Positions 54,021-62,831 of a stretch of DNA of 64,000 nt are shown here, piece after piece. The position numbers and the translations under genes were made by a program. The notes beneath the pieces were generated by a model that was not told the DNA's origin, made no database searches, and saw nothing but the letters and a program-made list of their open reading frames with translations. This DNA is from Sulfitobacter alexandrii (GTDB lineage: Bacteria > Pseudomonadota > Alphaproteobacteria > Rhodobacterales > Rhodobacteraceae). The stretch covers positions 2,976,001-3,040,000 of the forward strand of contig NZ_CP018076.1 of NCBI RefSeq assembly GCF_001886735.1, given 5' to 3'. Every line of letters starts with the position of its first letter. The stretch's first letter is position 1.

Positions 54021-54601
54021 CCCGCCTCGCCCTGCTGCGCCACGGCCATACCGCGTGGAACCGCGCCGGTCGCATCCAGGGGCGCACCGATGTGCCGCTG
54101 GACGACGCCGCCCGTGCGCAGCTTGCCGACCTGTCGCTGCCCGCCCCGTGGGACCGTGCCGCGATCTGGTCCAGCCCGCTGCAGCGCGCGGTCGAGACGG
54201 CGCGGCTGGTCAGCGGGAGAGATCCGCGAACGGACCCGGCGCTGACCGAGATGCACTGGGGCGACTGGGAAGGCCGGACGCGCCCCGAGCTTCACGCCGA
54301 TCCCGCCTGCGATTACCGCCCCATCGAGGCCTGGGGCTGGGACCACGCGCCCCCCGGCGGCGAAAGCCCGGCCCGGGTTCGGGATCGCCTGCTGCCCTGG
54401 GCGCAGGCGATGACGCAGGACGCCGTCGCGGTGTGTCATATCGGCGTGATGCGCGTGCTGCTCGCCCGTGCGCACGGCTGGGACTTCGACGGGCCTGCCC
54501 CCTTTGCCGTCAAGCGCAACAGGCTCTACGTGATCGACATCACGGCCAGTGGCTGGCGGCCCGCCGTGGAACCGGTCAGGCTGATCGGAGGCACGTCATG
54601 A
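54017..54601 (+). CDS. Histidine phosphatase (phosphoglycerate mutase-like)
   Basis: A 194-residue branch-2 histidine phosphatase. The catalytic LLRHGHTAWNRAGRIQGRTD block is at residue 5, with H9 the phospho-acceptor. SSPLQRAVETARL and a late VCHIGVMRVLL histidine complete the site. In this operon it may remove phosphate from a sugar-phosphate or glycosyl-phosphate intermediate, as in glucosylglycerate or mannosylglycerate-type pathways. Overlaps both neighbours by four bases. Confidence 0.88.
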   Translation: MTRLALLRHGHTAWNRAGRIQGRTDVPLDDAARAQLADLSLPAPWDRAAIWSSPLQRAVETARLVSGRDPRTDPALTEMHWGDWEGRTRPELHADPACDYRPIEAWGWDHAPPGGESPARVRDRLLPWAQAMTQDAVAVCHIGVMRVLLARAHGWDFDGPAPFAVKRNRLYVIDITASGWRPAVEPVRLIGGTS

Positions 54602-55731
54602 AGGTGATGATCGTGGTGACCCATCTGCTTGGAACGGGGCACCTGTCGCGTGCCCTGACGCTGGCGCGCGCGTTCCGCGAGGGCGGGCATGCGGTGCGGG
54701 TCGTGTCCGGCGGGATGCCGGTGGCGCATCTCGACGACCCCGATCTGCCGCTGACGCAGCTGCCCCCCGTGCGGTCGGACGGCGTGGATTTCGCGCGGCT
54801 GCTCGACGAGACCGGCACGGCGGTGTCCGACACCTTTCTGTCCGCCCGTCAGGACGCACTTCTTTCGGCCTTTCGCGACATGCAGCCCGATGTCCTGATC
54901 ACCGAACTCTTTCCGTTCGGCCGGCGCATCCTCAGGCAGGAATTCCGCGCCCTGCTGGAAACCGCGCGGGCGGTGCCGCACCCGCCGCTGGTCTGCGCGT
55001 CGATCCGCGACATCCTTGCGCCGCCGAGCAAGCCGAAAAAGGCGGAATTCGCGGAAGAGACGATCGAGGCGTTCTACGACGCGGTGCTGGTCCACGCGGA
55101 CCCCGGGATCACGCCTCTGGACCTGAGCTGGCCGGTGTCCGATGCGCTGAAGGCGCGGCTGCGGTATACCGGGTTCGTCGCGCCAGCGCCTGCGGACGCG
55201 CATCCGCGCAGGGACGGGCTGCGAGAGGTGATCGTCAGCGCGGGCGGCGGCGACGTCGGGGCCGAGATCTTTGCCACCGCCCTCGCGTCGGCGGCGCGGG
55301 ACAAGGGCCGCAAATGGCGGCTGCTGCTGGGCGGGGCCGATGCCGCCAGCCGCGCGGCGGCGATGTCTCCGCCCGCCAACGCGACCGTCGAACCGGCGCG
55401 CCCCGACTTCCGGCAGATGCTGCACCATGCGGCGGCCTCCATTTCCATGTGCGGCTACAACACCGCGCTGGACCTGCTGCAGACAGGTTGCCCGGCGGTG
55501 CTGATCCCCTTCGATGCGGGCAGCGAGGTGGAACAGGGGCTGCGGGCAAACGCGCTGGCGGAAAGGCCGGGCTTTGCCGTCCTGCGCAGTGCGGACCTGA
55601 CCGCCGCCGCGATGTTGCAAGCGCTGGACGAGGTGACGCGCGGCCCCCGCCCCGCCCCCCTGCGCGACGGGCTGGACGGGGCGACCCGGACGGTCGAGAT
55701 CGTGACATCGATGCTGGAGGACAGGCCATGA
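54598..55731 (+). CDS. Glycosyltransferase, MurG-like fold (paralogue of operon gene 1)
   Basis: A 377-residue GT-B protein. VVTHLLGTGHLSRALTLARA at the N-terminus and ISMCGYNTALDLLQTGCPAV at the C-terminus match the same positions of the first operon gene (SHDTFGLGHLRRS and CMGGYNTFCEVLSF), so the two are paralogues. Such proteins often act as a pair adding successive sugars. Its start overlaps the phosphatase stop. Confidence 0.85.
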   Translation: MKVMIVVTHLLGTGHLSRALTLARAFREGGHAVRVVSGGMPVAHLDDPDLPLTQLPPVRSDGVDFARLLDETGTAVSDTFLSARQDALLSAFRDMQPDVLITELFPFGRRILRQEFRALLETARAVPHPPLVCASIRDILAPPSKPKKAEFAEETIEAFYDAVLVHADPGITPLDLSWPVSDALKARLRYTGFVAPAPADAHPRRDGLREVIVSAGGGDVGAEIFATALASAARDKGRKWRLLLGGADAASRAAAMSPPANATVEPARPDFRQMLHHAAASISMCGYNTALDLLQTGCPAVLIPFDAGSEVEQGLRANALAERPGFAVLRSADLTAAAMLQALDEVTRGPRPAPLRDGLDGATRTVEIVTSMLEDRP

Positions 55732-56489
55732 GCATCGATTGGTCGCCGCTGACCGCCGAGCTTGCCCGCTGGCGGGCCGAGGCGCGCGACCTGCCCCTGT
55801 GGTGGCGCGACGACGATGCAACGGAGCCGACCGCCGCGCTGGACAGACTGCTGACGCTGTCGGCGGCACTGGACATGCCGGTCCATCTGGCCGTGATCCC
55901 CCGGGCCGCCACCGACGGGCTCGCCGACCGTCTGCGCGGCGTGGGCCATGCCACCACGGTCGTGCATGGCTGGGCGCACGAGAACCACGCGCCGCCGGGC
56001 CGTAAGAAGGCGGAGTTCGGACAGCCGCGCCCCGATGCCGTCGCCGACGCCGAGGCGGGGCTGACCCGGTTGCGACACCTGTTCGGGGACGGGCTGCTCG
56101 ACCTGTTCGTGCCGCCCTGGAACCGGATCGACTCGTCGGTCGTCGAGGCGCTGCCCGGGATCGGCTTTCGCGGCCTGTCGACGTACACGCCCCGCCCCGC
56201 GCGCGAGGCCGCGCCGGGACTGGTGCAGATCAACACCCATGTCGATCCCATCCACTGGCGCGGCGGCGGCGGGCTTGTCGATGCCGACATCCTGATCGCC
56301 GCGCTGGTCGCGCATCTCGAGGACCGCCGCGCGGGCCGCGCCGACGCGGCGGAACCGCTGGGCCTGCTGACGCACCACCTTGTGCATGACAGCGCGATCT
56401 GGGAGTTCACGCATGCCTGCCTGTCCACCCTGCTGATGGGCGGCGCGCGGCCGATCAACCTGCTGCACCTGAAAGGACCCCTGCCATGA
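55728..56489 (+). CDS. Polysaccharide-deacetylase-like protein
   Basis: A 253-residue protein whose WWRDDDATEPTAALDRLLTL start supplies the aspartates of the NodB-type motif 1. VVHGWAHENHAPPGRKK supplies the histidines and FVPPWNRIDSSVVEAL the motif 3 segment. It probably removes an N- or O-acetyl group from the operon's glycan. No signal peptide is seen, so it acts in the cytoplasm, before export. It overlaps both neighbours by four bases. Confidence 0.8.
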   Translation: MSIDWSPLTAELARWRAEARDLPLWWRDDDATEPTAALDRLLTLSAALDMPVHLAVIPRAATDGLADRLRGVGHATTVVHGWAHENHAPPGRKKAEFGQPRPDAVADAEAGLTRLRHLFGDGLLDLFVPPWNRIDSSVVEALPGIGFRGLSTYTPRPAREAAPGLVQINTHVDPIHWRGGGGLVDADILIAALVAHLEDRRAGRADAAEPLGLLTHHLVHDSAIWEFTHACLSTLLMGGARPINLLHLKGPLP

Positions 56490-56962
56490 GCCGTCTTGAA
56501 TCCATGCGCCGCCGCCTGACTGCCCAGATCGAGGGGCTGAACTGGGCGGCAAAGGAGGTTGGCGCCCTGAAGGGCGACGTTCTGGAACTGGGGCTGGGGA
56601 ACGGGCGCACCTACGATCACCTGCGCGAGGTGCTGCCCGGCCGGCGCATCTGGGTCATCGACCGCGAGATGAACGCGCATCCCTCCTGCGTCCCGCCCGA
56701 GGCGGACTTTCTGCAGGGCGACGCGGACCGGATGCTGGACCGGATGGCACAGGCGGGAACCCGGCTTGCCCTCGTGCACTACGAACTGGGCATCGGCGTG
56801 GCGGAAGCCGACGCGGTAAAGAGCCGCAGCCTCAGCCCCCTGATCGCCCCGCTGCTGGTGCCCGGCGGGCTGGTGATCTCGCAGGATCCGCTGGAGGGGT
56901 TCGAGCGGATCGCGGGGCCGGAGACGGTGGAAGCGGATCGGTACCTGTTTTATCGCCGCTGA
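56486..56962 (+). CDS. Small class I SAM-dependent methyltransferase, copy 2
   Basis: A 158-residue Methyltransf_17-like enzyme: LELGLGNGRTYDHLREVLPG (motif I), VIDREMNAHPSC (acidic loop) and PGGLVISQDPLEGFERI. It is the last gene of the glycan operon and overlaps the deacetylase gene, so it may methylate that product. The paralogue at 40239 shares the LGLGNGRTY core and the overall length. Confidence 0.8.
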   Translation: MSRLESMRRRLTAQIEGLNWAAKEVGALKGDVLELGLGNGRTYDHLREVLPGRRIWVIDREMNAHPSCVPPEADFLQGDADRMLDRMAQAGTRLALVHYELGIGVAEADAVKSRSLSPLIAPLLVPGGLVISQDPLEGFERIAGPETVEADRYLFYRR

Positions 56963-57011
56963 GGGAACCGGAAGGCGACGCCGGGCATTGAGAGACAAAA
57001 GGAGAACATCA

Positions 57012-57206
57012 ATGACCGACAACCCCAAGAGCAACCCGACCGGCAACGCGGAAAAGGACCCCGAGGACTGGGTCACCGGCGACGAGCCGATGACCGGCGC
57101 GCAGGCGAGCTATCTCAAGACGCTGTGCGAGCAGCACGGCGAAGAGTTTCAGGACGGTCTGACGAAGGCGGAGGCGTCGGAACGGATCGAGGCGCTGAAG
57201 GGGTGA
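57012..57206 (+). CDS. DUF3072 small protein
   Basis: A 64-residue acidic protein matching DUF3072: DPEDWVTGDEPMTGAQASYL followed by LCEQHGEEFQDGLTKAEASERIE. It has a SAP-like helical tail. GGAG precedes the ATG. DUF3072 genes are common in alphaproteobacteria beside stress genes; the function is unknown. Confidence 0.8.
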   Translation: MTDNPKSNPTGNAEKDPEDWVTGDEPMTGAQASYLKTLCEQHGEEFQDGLTKAEASERIEALKG

Positions 57207-57289
57207 GATAGGCGGCTAAAGGGTCTGCTGCTACGCATTACCTTGCAAATCGTAGACCGCGTCCGAACCGAGGGGCGGAGGCCGACTTG

Positions 57290-57312
57290 GAAACTGTCCA
57301 GTGGACAGTTTC
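57290..57312. repeat. Perfect intergenic palindrome
   Basis: Arms GAAACTGTCC and GGACAGTTTC are separated by AGT. It lies at the border between GC-rich host-like sequence and the AT-rich orphan gene. The 262-base stretch from the DUF3072 stop to the orphan gene shows no convincing coding region otherwise. Confidence 0.6.
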
Positions 57313-57468
57313 AGGCCGGAGCGGGCGGAGCCCGGAAGAGCGAAGCGCCCGCCCCGTGGGCGTGGGTGAGGCCAAGCCCGCCCGGGGTTTGGCAATTAGA
57401 GCCACGCCAGCGAAAGTTATTTTAAAAATTCAACGAAGTTAGTAGATTCCAACTGCTAATGTCATCTA

Positions 57469-58512
57469 ATGATCGAGTATCGCGTCGCCAAATTTGGAGG
57501 TAAGCCTGTGAGCGAGTCTAAGTCCGGTCAAGTCTTCAATCCCAACGAAAGTTCGCATTCATTGGATTTGGGTAGTTTGCCAAGGGACGCTATCAAAGCC
57601 TTGATAGAAAAGCTAAACCAAAGGAGCCAGCGTGTAACGCGGGTCTTCAAGAGTGACTACGACTTAAGCGTCAACGAGCTTAAGCAATTGATGACGAAGA
57701 TATTAGACGAATTTCATGCCTGCAGCATAATTTCCAATGCCGCTGCGGCGACTGTTGTACTATCAAAGAACCAGCGCTTCGACTTTTCCAGTTGGAGTGA
57801 ATTCGAAGAGTTTGATAAAAGCCAATCCCAAACAACCAAATCCCTAACATTCCAAATCACACTAGACGTAATTCGTGGAGAAATTGAAACGCCTGAACGT
57901 TACACCGTTCAGATTTCAGTACAAAACAACCCGGCGCAGTTCGGAATACAAATTGGACCTTTTGGCATCCGTCCTGTAGATAGTTTTGAAATTCCTCCCG
58001 CGCCGCTTGTGGCAGCAATTACTTTTAACAACTATATCATAGGCAAGAACCTCATAGCAACCGTAGAGGATTGGGAGAAATCTCTTAAGAAAAGAGAAAG
58101 CCCAGTTCGGAAGAAGTTTCAAAAGTGGTCCTCTAGTATCAATGCCGCACTCGTCTTCATGGCGACTATTGCAGGCGTTTATGCATGCAGATTGCCGCTC
58201 GAAACCGTGGACCTAAACCAGCCAAAGGGTCTTGGCATATTTCTTCTTTGGAGCGCGGCAGTAATCTACTCGTTCTACACAGCTGGAAGTTTCTTTGCGA
58301 GTCGTGTGGAGCGTGAGGTTGACCGCCAACTTCCATATAATAACATCACCTTGACTGAAGGTGATAAACGCCTTGAGGAGAAACGGTCGGGGAAAAATCG
58401 AAAAACAGCGCTTAAGGCATTTAGCTACTTTGTAGCCGTCTTGGTTCAAATTGGGTGTAGTTTAGCAGCAACTGGTATTTGGAAGTGGGGCACATTACTG
58501 GCAACGAACTAA
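57469..58512 (+). CDS. Orphan AT-rich gene: predicted three-helix membrane protein
   Basis: A 347-residue protein I do not recognise. Residues 1-220 look soluble and mixed alpha/beta, with a possible helical segment at 40-90. Hydrophobic helices lie at about 223-241, 255-276 and 315-337, with a charged loop at 277-314 (EREVDRQ, RLEEKRSGKNRK). Base use is unlike the neighbours: the 60 bases from 57841 are about 42% G+C by my count. There is no clear ribosome binding site. Insertion between DUF3072 and lepA suggests horizontal gain. Confidence 0.65.
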   Translation: MIEYRVAKFGGKPVSESKSGQVFNPNESSHSLDLGSLPRDAIKALIEKLNQRSQRVTRVFKSDYDLSVNELKQLMTKILDEFHACSIISNAAAATVVLSKNQRFDFSSWSEFEEFDKSQSQTTKSLTFQITLDVIRGEIETPERYTVQISVQNNPAQFGIQIGPFGIRPVDSFEIPPAPLVAAITFNNYIIGKNLIATVEDWEKSLKKRESPVRKKFQKWSSSINAALVFMATIAGVYACRLPLETVDLNQPKGLGIFLLWSAAVIYSFYTAGSFFASRVEREVDRQLPYNNITLTEGDKRLEEKRSGKNRKTALKAFSYFVAVLVQIGCSLAATGIWKWGTLLATN

Positions 58513-58642
58513 TTGAATTATTAGTTGACTCCGTGATTCAGATACACAACTTGTCTATCCCATCCCAACTTTAGCAACACCCAGCGGCAACAAGCATAGC
58601 TTCGCAATGTGCTGCCTTTGCGCGCACTAAGACCGGCCAGCT

Positions 58643-60445
58643 TTAGCTGTCCATTTTCAGTGCGCTGATGAAAGCTTCCTGCGGGATATCCACCTTGCCG
58701 AACTGGCGCATCTTCTTCTTGCCCGCCTTCTGCTTCTCCAGCAGCTTCTTCTTGCGGGTGGCGTCGCCGCCATAGCACTTGGCGGTCACGTCCTTGCGCA
58801 TGGCGGACAGGGTTTCGCGGGCGATGACCTTGCCGCCGATCGCCGCCTGGATCGGGATCTTGAACATGTGGCGCGGGATCAGGTCTTTCAGCTTTTCGAC
58901 CATCGCGCGGCCGCGCATCTCGGCCCGGTCGCGGTGGACCATCGTGGACAGCGCGTCCACGGGTTCGTCGTTCACGAGGATCTGCATCTTGACCAGGTTG
59001 TCCTGGCGGTAGCCGATCATCTGGTAGTCGAAGGAGGCATAGCCCTTGGTCACCGATTTCAGCCGGTCGTAGAAGTCGAAGACCACCTCGTTCAGCGGCA
59101 GGTCGTAGACCACCATCGCGCGGCTGCCCGCATAGGTCAGATCCTGCTGGATGCCCCGCCGGTCCTGGCAGAGCTTGAGCACGTCGCCGAGGTATTCGTC
59201 GGGCACGAGGATCGTCGCCTTGATGCGCGGCTCCTCCATGTGGTCCACGTGCGTGAGGTCCGGCATGTCGGCGGGGTTATGCAGTTCCCGCATCTCGCCG
59301 TCCTTCATGTGGACGTGGTAGATCACCGACGGGGCGGTGGTGATCAGTTCGATGTCGTACTCCCGCTCGATCCGGTCGCGTATCACCTCTAGGTGCAGCA
59401 GACCGAGGAAGCCGCAGCGGAAGCCGAAGCCGAGCGCGGCGGAGGTTTCCATCTCGAAGGAGAAGGACGCGTCGTTGAGCGCCAGTTTCTCGATCGCGTC
59501 GCGCAGGTCTTCGAATTCGGAGCTGTCCACCGGGAACAGCCCGCAGAACACGACCGGCTGCGAAGGTTTGAAGCCCGGCAGGGGTTTTTCGCAGGGGCGC
59601 TTTTCGTGGGTGATGGTGTCGCCCACCCGGGTGTCGCGGACCTGCTTGATCGAGGCATTGAGATAGCCGATCTCGCCGGGGCCGAGGCTCTTTACCGAGG
59701 TCATCGCGGGGCGGTAGACGCCGACGTCGTCCACGTCATAGGTGCCGCCGGTCTTGATCATGCGGATGCGGTCCCCCTTTTTCAGGGTGCCGTCGATGAC
59801 ACGCACGATCACGATCACGCCGAGGTACTGGTCGTACTTGCTGTCCACCAGCATCGCCTTGAGCGGGGCGTCGGGATCGCCGCCCGTGGGGGGCGGCAGG
59901 CGTTTGACGATGGCTTCCAGCACGTCGGGAATGCCGATGCCGGTCTTGGCGCTGATCTCCACCGCGTCGTGCGCCTCGATCCCGATCACGTCCTCGATCT
60001 GCTCGCGGACGCGGGCGCAGTCGGCGGCGGGCAGGTCCACCTTGTTCAGCACCGGCACGATCTCGTGGTCGGCGTCGATGGCCTGGTAGACATTGGCGAG
60101 TGTCTGCGCCTCGACCCCCTGTGAGGCGTCGACCACAAGCAGCGATCCCTCGACCGCCTGCATCGACCGGCTGACCTCGTAGCCGAAATCGACGTGGCCG
60201 GGCGTGTCGATCAGGTTGAGCACGTAGGTCTCGCCGTCCTGCGCGGGATAGTCGATCCGGACGGTGTTCGCCTTGATGGTGATCCCCCGCTCCCGCTCGA
60301 TGTCCATCGCATCGAGCAGCTGCTCCTTCATGTCGCGTTCGGCCACTGTTCCGGTCAGCTGGATCAGCCGGTCGGCAAGGGTGGATTTCCCGTGGTCGAT
60401 ATGCGCCACGATGGAGAAATTGCGGATGTGTGAAAGCGGTGTCAT
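58643..60445 (-). CDS. lepA: Elongation factor 4 (LepA)
   Basis: A 600-residue translational GTPase that back-translocates or remodels stalled ribosomes. G1 is [10 protein letters not shown]3 DTPGHVDF, G4 NKVDLP; the C-terminal LepA-specific part includes [19 protein letters not shown]. Start [19 protein letters not shown] is the usual N-terminus; twelve upstream codons in frame are not conserved-looking. Confidence 0.97.
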   Translation of the reverse strand: MTPLSHIRNFSIVAHIDHGKSTLADRLIQLTGTVAERDMKEQLLDAMDIERERGITIKANTVRIDYPAQDGETYVLNLIDTPGHVDFGYEVSRSMQAVEGSLLVVDASQGVEAQTLANVYQAIDADHEIVPVLNKVDLPAADCARVREQIEDVIGIEAHDAVEISAKTGIGIPDVLEAIVKRLPPPTGGDPDAPLKAMLVDSKYDQYLGVIVIVRVIDGTLKKGDRIRMIKTGGTYDVDDVGVYRPAMTSVKSLGPGEIGYLNASIKQVRDTRVGDTITHEKRPCEKPLPGFKPSQPVVFCGLFPVDSSEFEDLRDAIEKLALNDASFSFEMETSAALGFGFRCGFLGLLHLEVIRDRIEREYDIELITTAPSVIYHVHMKDGEMRELHNPADMPDLTHVDHMEEPRIKATILVPDEYLGDVLKLCQDRRGIQQDLTYAGSRAMVVYDLPLNEVVFDFYDRLKSVTKGYASFDYQMIGYRQDNLVKMQILVNDEPVDALSTMVHRDRAEMRGRAMVEKLKDLIPRHMFKIPIQAAIGGKVIARETLSAMRKDVTAKCYGGDATRKKKLLEKQKAGKKKMRQFGKVDIPQEAFISALKMDS

Positions 60446-60638
60446 GCAAGGGGATATGGCGCAGCGCGGGGCAACCGTCAATCGGGCAAAATAGGGCCGC
60501 AGCGCTTTGCCGCGCCGCGCGGATCACGCCCGGCAACGCCTCATTTCCGACCCAATTGACCCCATTTAGCCCGTATTTGCATCGAATTCTTCAGTCACAT
60601 GAGGGTCGTGCGCCCGCGTCGGGCTTTCGGAGAGGCCC

Positions 60639-61673
60639 GTGGCCAACTACGACATCTACGTTCTGGGCGAGAGCGCCATCACCATTTCGGGTGGCGGCCA
60701 GCTTGACGGTGTCACGCAGGGCGACGGCTCGCACCTCTCGGGGCGCACGATCACCCTCAACAGCAACGGCTGGGTGCCGATCGCCATTTCGGACAACGAC
60801 GCCAATTTCGATGACAACGACGGCAACCAGGTGCTGGACGGGGCGCAGCAGATCGACGGCGTCACCTATGCCGGCGGCACCCGCGTCGAGGCGGAGTACG
60901 GCGTGGTCGTGACGGACGGCACCCGCAGCTGGACGCTCGTGGGTTTCAACGTCAACAACTCCAACCCCACCTTCGGCACCATCGAGGGATTGGCCTTCAT
61001 CGGCGGCAGCGGCGGGTTTCCTCCCGTCGGGGTGCCGCTGACCGTCACCGGAACGTTCGAGGGCCCGGCCTACCTCGCGACGGAGTACGCCACGCCGATC
61101 TGCCTTGTCGCGGGAACACGCGTGACGACGGCCACGGGACCGCGCCCGATCGAGCAGCTTGGCCCCGGCGACCTCGTCCTGACCCGCGACAACGGACTGC
61201 AACCGGTCCGCTGGGCGGGGCAACGCCGGGTCCCTGCGCTGGCCGCGTTCGCGCCCGTCCGCATCCGGCGCGGGACGCTGGGCAACCGCCGCGACCTCTG
61301 GGTATCGCAGCAGCACCGCGTTCTGGTCGAAGGCTGGAAGGCGGAACTGCTCTTTGGAGAGGCCGAGGTGCTGGTGGCGGCGGTTCACCTCGTGAACGAC
61401 GGATCGATCCGCCTGATGCCCGGCGGGGAGGTGTGCTATGTGCACCTTCTCTTCGACAGGCACGAAGTGATCGAGACCGAAGGGTGCTGGACCGAGAGCC
61501 TATTCACCGGGTCGACGGCACTGGCCAGCCTGCCGCCGGCCGCGCATGCCGAGATACTGGCGCTTTTCCCCGAACTTGCGGGGCCGGAAGCGGCCCACCG
61601 CACCACATCCTACCGGGTGCTGAAACGCCACGAGGCCCGGATACTGGGACCGGATCCGCAGGTCCGCGCCTGA
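60639..61673 (+). CDS. Hint-domain (Hint_2) protein
   Basis: A 344-residue protein with two parts. Residues 1-150 are glycine- and aspartate-rich beta-strand-like sequence (SGGGQLDGVTQGDGSHLSG). Residues 153-300 form a Hint_2 module: C155 in TPICLVAGTRVTTATG is the nucleophile position and SQQHRVLVEGWK gives the block with H226. Such modules share the intein/Hedgehog fold and can self-cleave. The start is GTG preceded by GGAGAGG. No classical signal peptide is seen; related proteins are thought to leave by type I secretion. Confidence 0.85.
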   Translation: MANYDIYVLGESAITISGGGQLDGVTQGDGSHLSGRTITLNSNGWVPIAISDNDANFDDNDGNQVLDGAQQIDGVTYAGGTRVEAEYGVVVTDGTRSWTLVGFNVNNSNPTFGTIEGLAFIGGSGGFPPVGVPLTVTGTFEGPAYLATEYATPICLVAGTRVTTATGPRPIEQLGPGDLVLTRDNGLQPVRWAGQRRVPALAAFAPVRIRRGTLGNRRDLWVSQQHRVLVEGWKAELLFGEAEVLVAAVHLVNDGSIRLMPGGEVCYVHLLFDRHEVIETEGCWTESLFTGSTALASLPPAAHAEILALFPELAGPEAAHRTTSYRVLKRHEARILGPDPQVRA

Positions 61674-61708
61674 AGGGCCGGGCAAGGACGCCCGCAACCA
61701 AACGTGAA

Positions 61709-61737
61709 TTGCCCCACGGCCCGGTTTGAGGCATAAT
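61709..61737 (+). promoter_or_regulatory. Candidate sigma-70 promoter for the lipoprotein gene
   Basis: TTGCCC and CATAAT are separated by 17 bases, and the predicted start point is about 60 bases upstream of the ATG. The match is by eye. Confidence 0.4.
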
Positions 61738-61803
61738 TCTGCGCAGAGCAAAACTGGGACCACCAAGGGGCAAACCCCACGGTCCGGGCAGAAGGCAGGA
61801 AAG

Positions 61804-62184
61804 ATGATTCGTATCGGTGTGGCGATTGTCGCCGTTTTGGGGCTGGCCGCCTGCGGCGGTGGCAGCAGGTATTCCAGCAGCAATGCAGCGGCCTACGGCG
61901 GGGGATACGCCGCCGTGCCCGTGGTCCCCTTTGCAAGCGGGCCGATCCAGAAGGCCTGCGAGGCCGATGGCCGCAAGGAAGCCTCCCGCACGCGCTGCGG
62001 CTGCGTTCAGGCGGTCGCGGATCAGTCGCTGTCGGCGCGGGACCAGCGCCGGGGGGCCAAGATGTTCCGCGATCCGCACCAGTTGCAGGAAATCCGCCAG
62101 TCGGACAATGCCAACAACGAACGGTTCTGGAAGGCCTGGAAGGAATTCGGCCAGAACGCCGCGGCCGTCTGCGCCCAGACCTGA
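61804..62184 (+). CDS. Small lipoprotein, Rhodobacteraceae-type
   Basis: A 126-residue protein with a lipoprotein signal; the lipobox is LAAC with C17. After a glycine/serine-rich linker comes a compact domain with paired cysteines (KACEADGRKEASRTRCGCVQ) and ARDQRRGAKMFRDPHQLQEI, ending in a further cysteine. Homologues in roseobacters are sometimes labelled arginine transporter, which the sequence does not support. Function unknown. Confidence 0.75.
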   Translation: MIRIGVAIVAVLGLAACGGGSRYSSSNAAAYGGGYAAVPVVPFASGPIQKACEADGRKEASRTRCGCVQAVADQSLSARDQRRGAKMFRDPHQLQEIRQSDNANNERFWKAWKEFGQNAAAVCAQT

Positions 62185-62188
62185 GCGG

Positions 62189-62237
62189 GGCCAAATTTCC
62201 TCGAGGAAATTTGGCCGGAGTTTTCCAAAAACTCCGG
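62189..62237. repeat. Double-palindrome intergenic repeat, copy 2 (probable bidirectional terminator)
   Basis: First a perfect 28-base palindrome with half-site GGCCAAATTTCCTC. Overlapping its edge is a hairpin with arms CCGGAGTTTT and AAAACTCCGG around CCA. Read on the reverse strand it has the same order and loop (TGG) as the copy at 902-955. It lies between the convergent lipoprotein and GNAT genes. Confidence 0.7.
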
Positions 62238-62242
62238 CGCCC

Positions 62243-62830
62243 TCAGAGGTCGCGCATCCAGAATTGCAGGGGCTTCGCCGTCGCTTCCGTCTCGCCGTGA
62301 TCCTTCCAGTGGAACCGGGCGATCACCCCGTCGAGCGGCCTGTACCCCCGCGCCCGCCAGAAGTCATCGAGCGGGCGGTAGCCGGCGGGCCGGGCCGGGT
62401 GATCCTCGGGCCGCATCACCGCGCAGAAACAGCTTTTCCCGAAGCCCAGCGCGCGGGCGTGATCTTCGCGCGCATCGAAGAACCGGTGGCCGGCCCCCTG
62501 CCCCCGGTACGCCGGCAACAACACGCTTTCCGCGCAATAGAAGACCTGCCCGAGGTCGATGCCGGTCGGCGCGAAGGCGGCGGCGAAATCGTCCGCGTGA
62601 TCGGCCAGCGGCGTCCCCGTGCTGGCGCCGACCAGCGTCTCCCCATCGAAGGCGCCCACGACGATCGCCCCTTCGCTGTCGCGGTAGCTTTGCAGGTAGC
62701 GCTCCTCGTAGGCCAGATCGCCGTCGTAGAGATAGGGCCATTCCGCAAACACGCCGATCCGGAGCCGCGCGACCTGCGGCAAGGCATCGGCCAGCGCCGT
62801 GCCGGTCAGGGGGACGATGCGCAGCGCCAT
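62243..62830 (-). CDS. GNAT family N-acetyltransferase
   Basis: A 195-residue acetyltransferase. SVLLPAYRGQGAGHRFFDAR near residue 109 is the acetyl-CoA pyrophosphate loop (RGQGAG), and ARLRIGVFAEWPYLYDGD the substrate side. It is the last gene of a four-gene reverse-strand set and starts one base after the SnoaL-like gene. Substrate not assigned. Confidence 0.85.
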   Translation of the reverse strand: MALRIVPLTGTALADALPQVARLRIGVFAEWPYLYDGDLAYEERYLQSYRDSEGAIVVGAFDGETLVGASTGTPLADHADDFAAAFAPTGIDLGQVFYCAESVLLPAYRGQGAGHRFFDAREDHARALGFGKSCFCAVMRPEDHPARPAGYRPLDDFWRARGYRPLDGVIARFHWKDHGETEATAKPLQFWMRDL

Positions 62831-62831
62831 T

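Noticed and set aside
57243..57425. A 60-codon frame spanning the palindrome before the orphan gene
   Set aside because: It reads straight through the palindrome and GC-rich repeat sequence, with no ribosome binding site and no recognisable protein.
57469..58512. Toxin of a toxin-antitoxin pair
   Set aside because: No partner gene adjoins it and the protein is too long, with three helices; nothing specific supports the idea.
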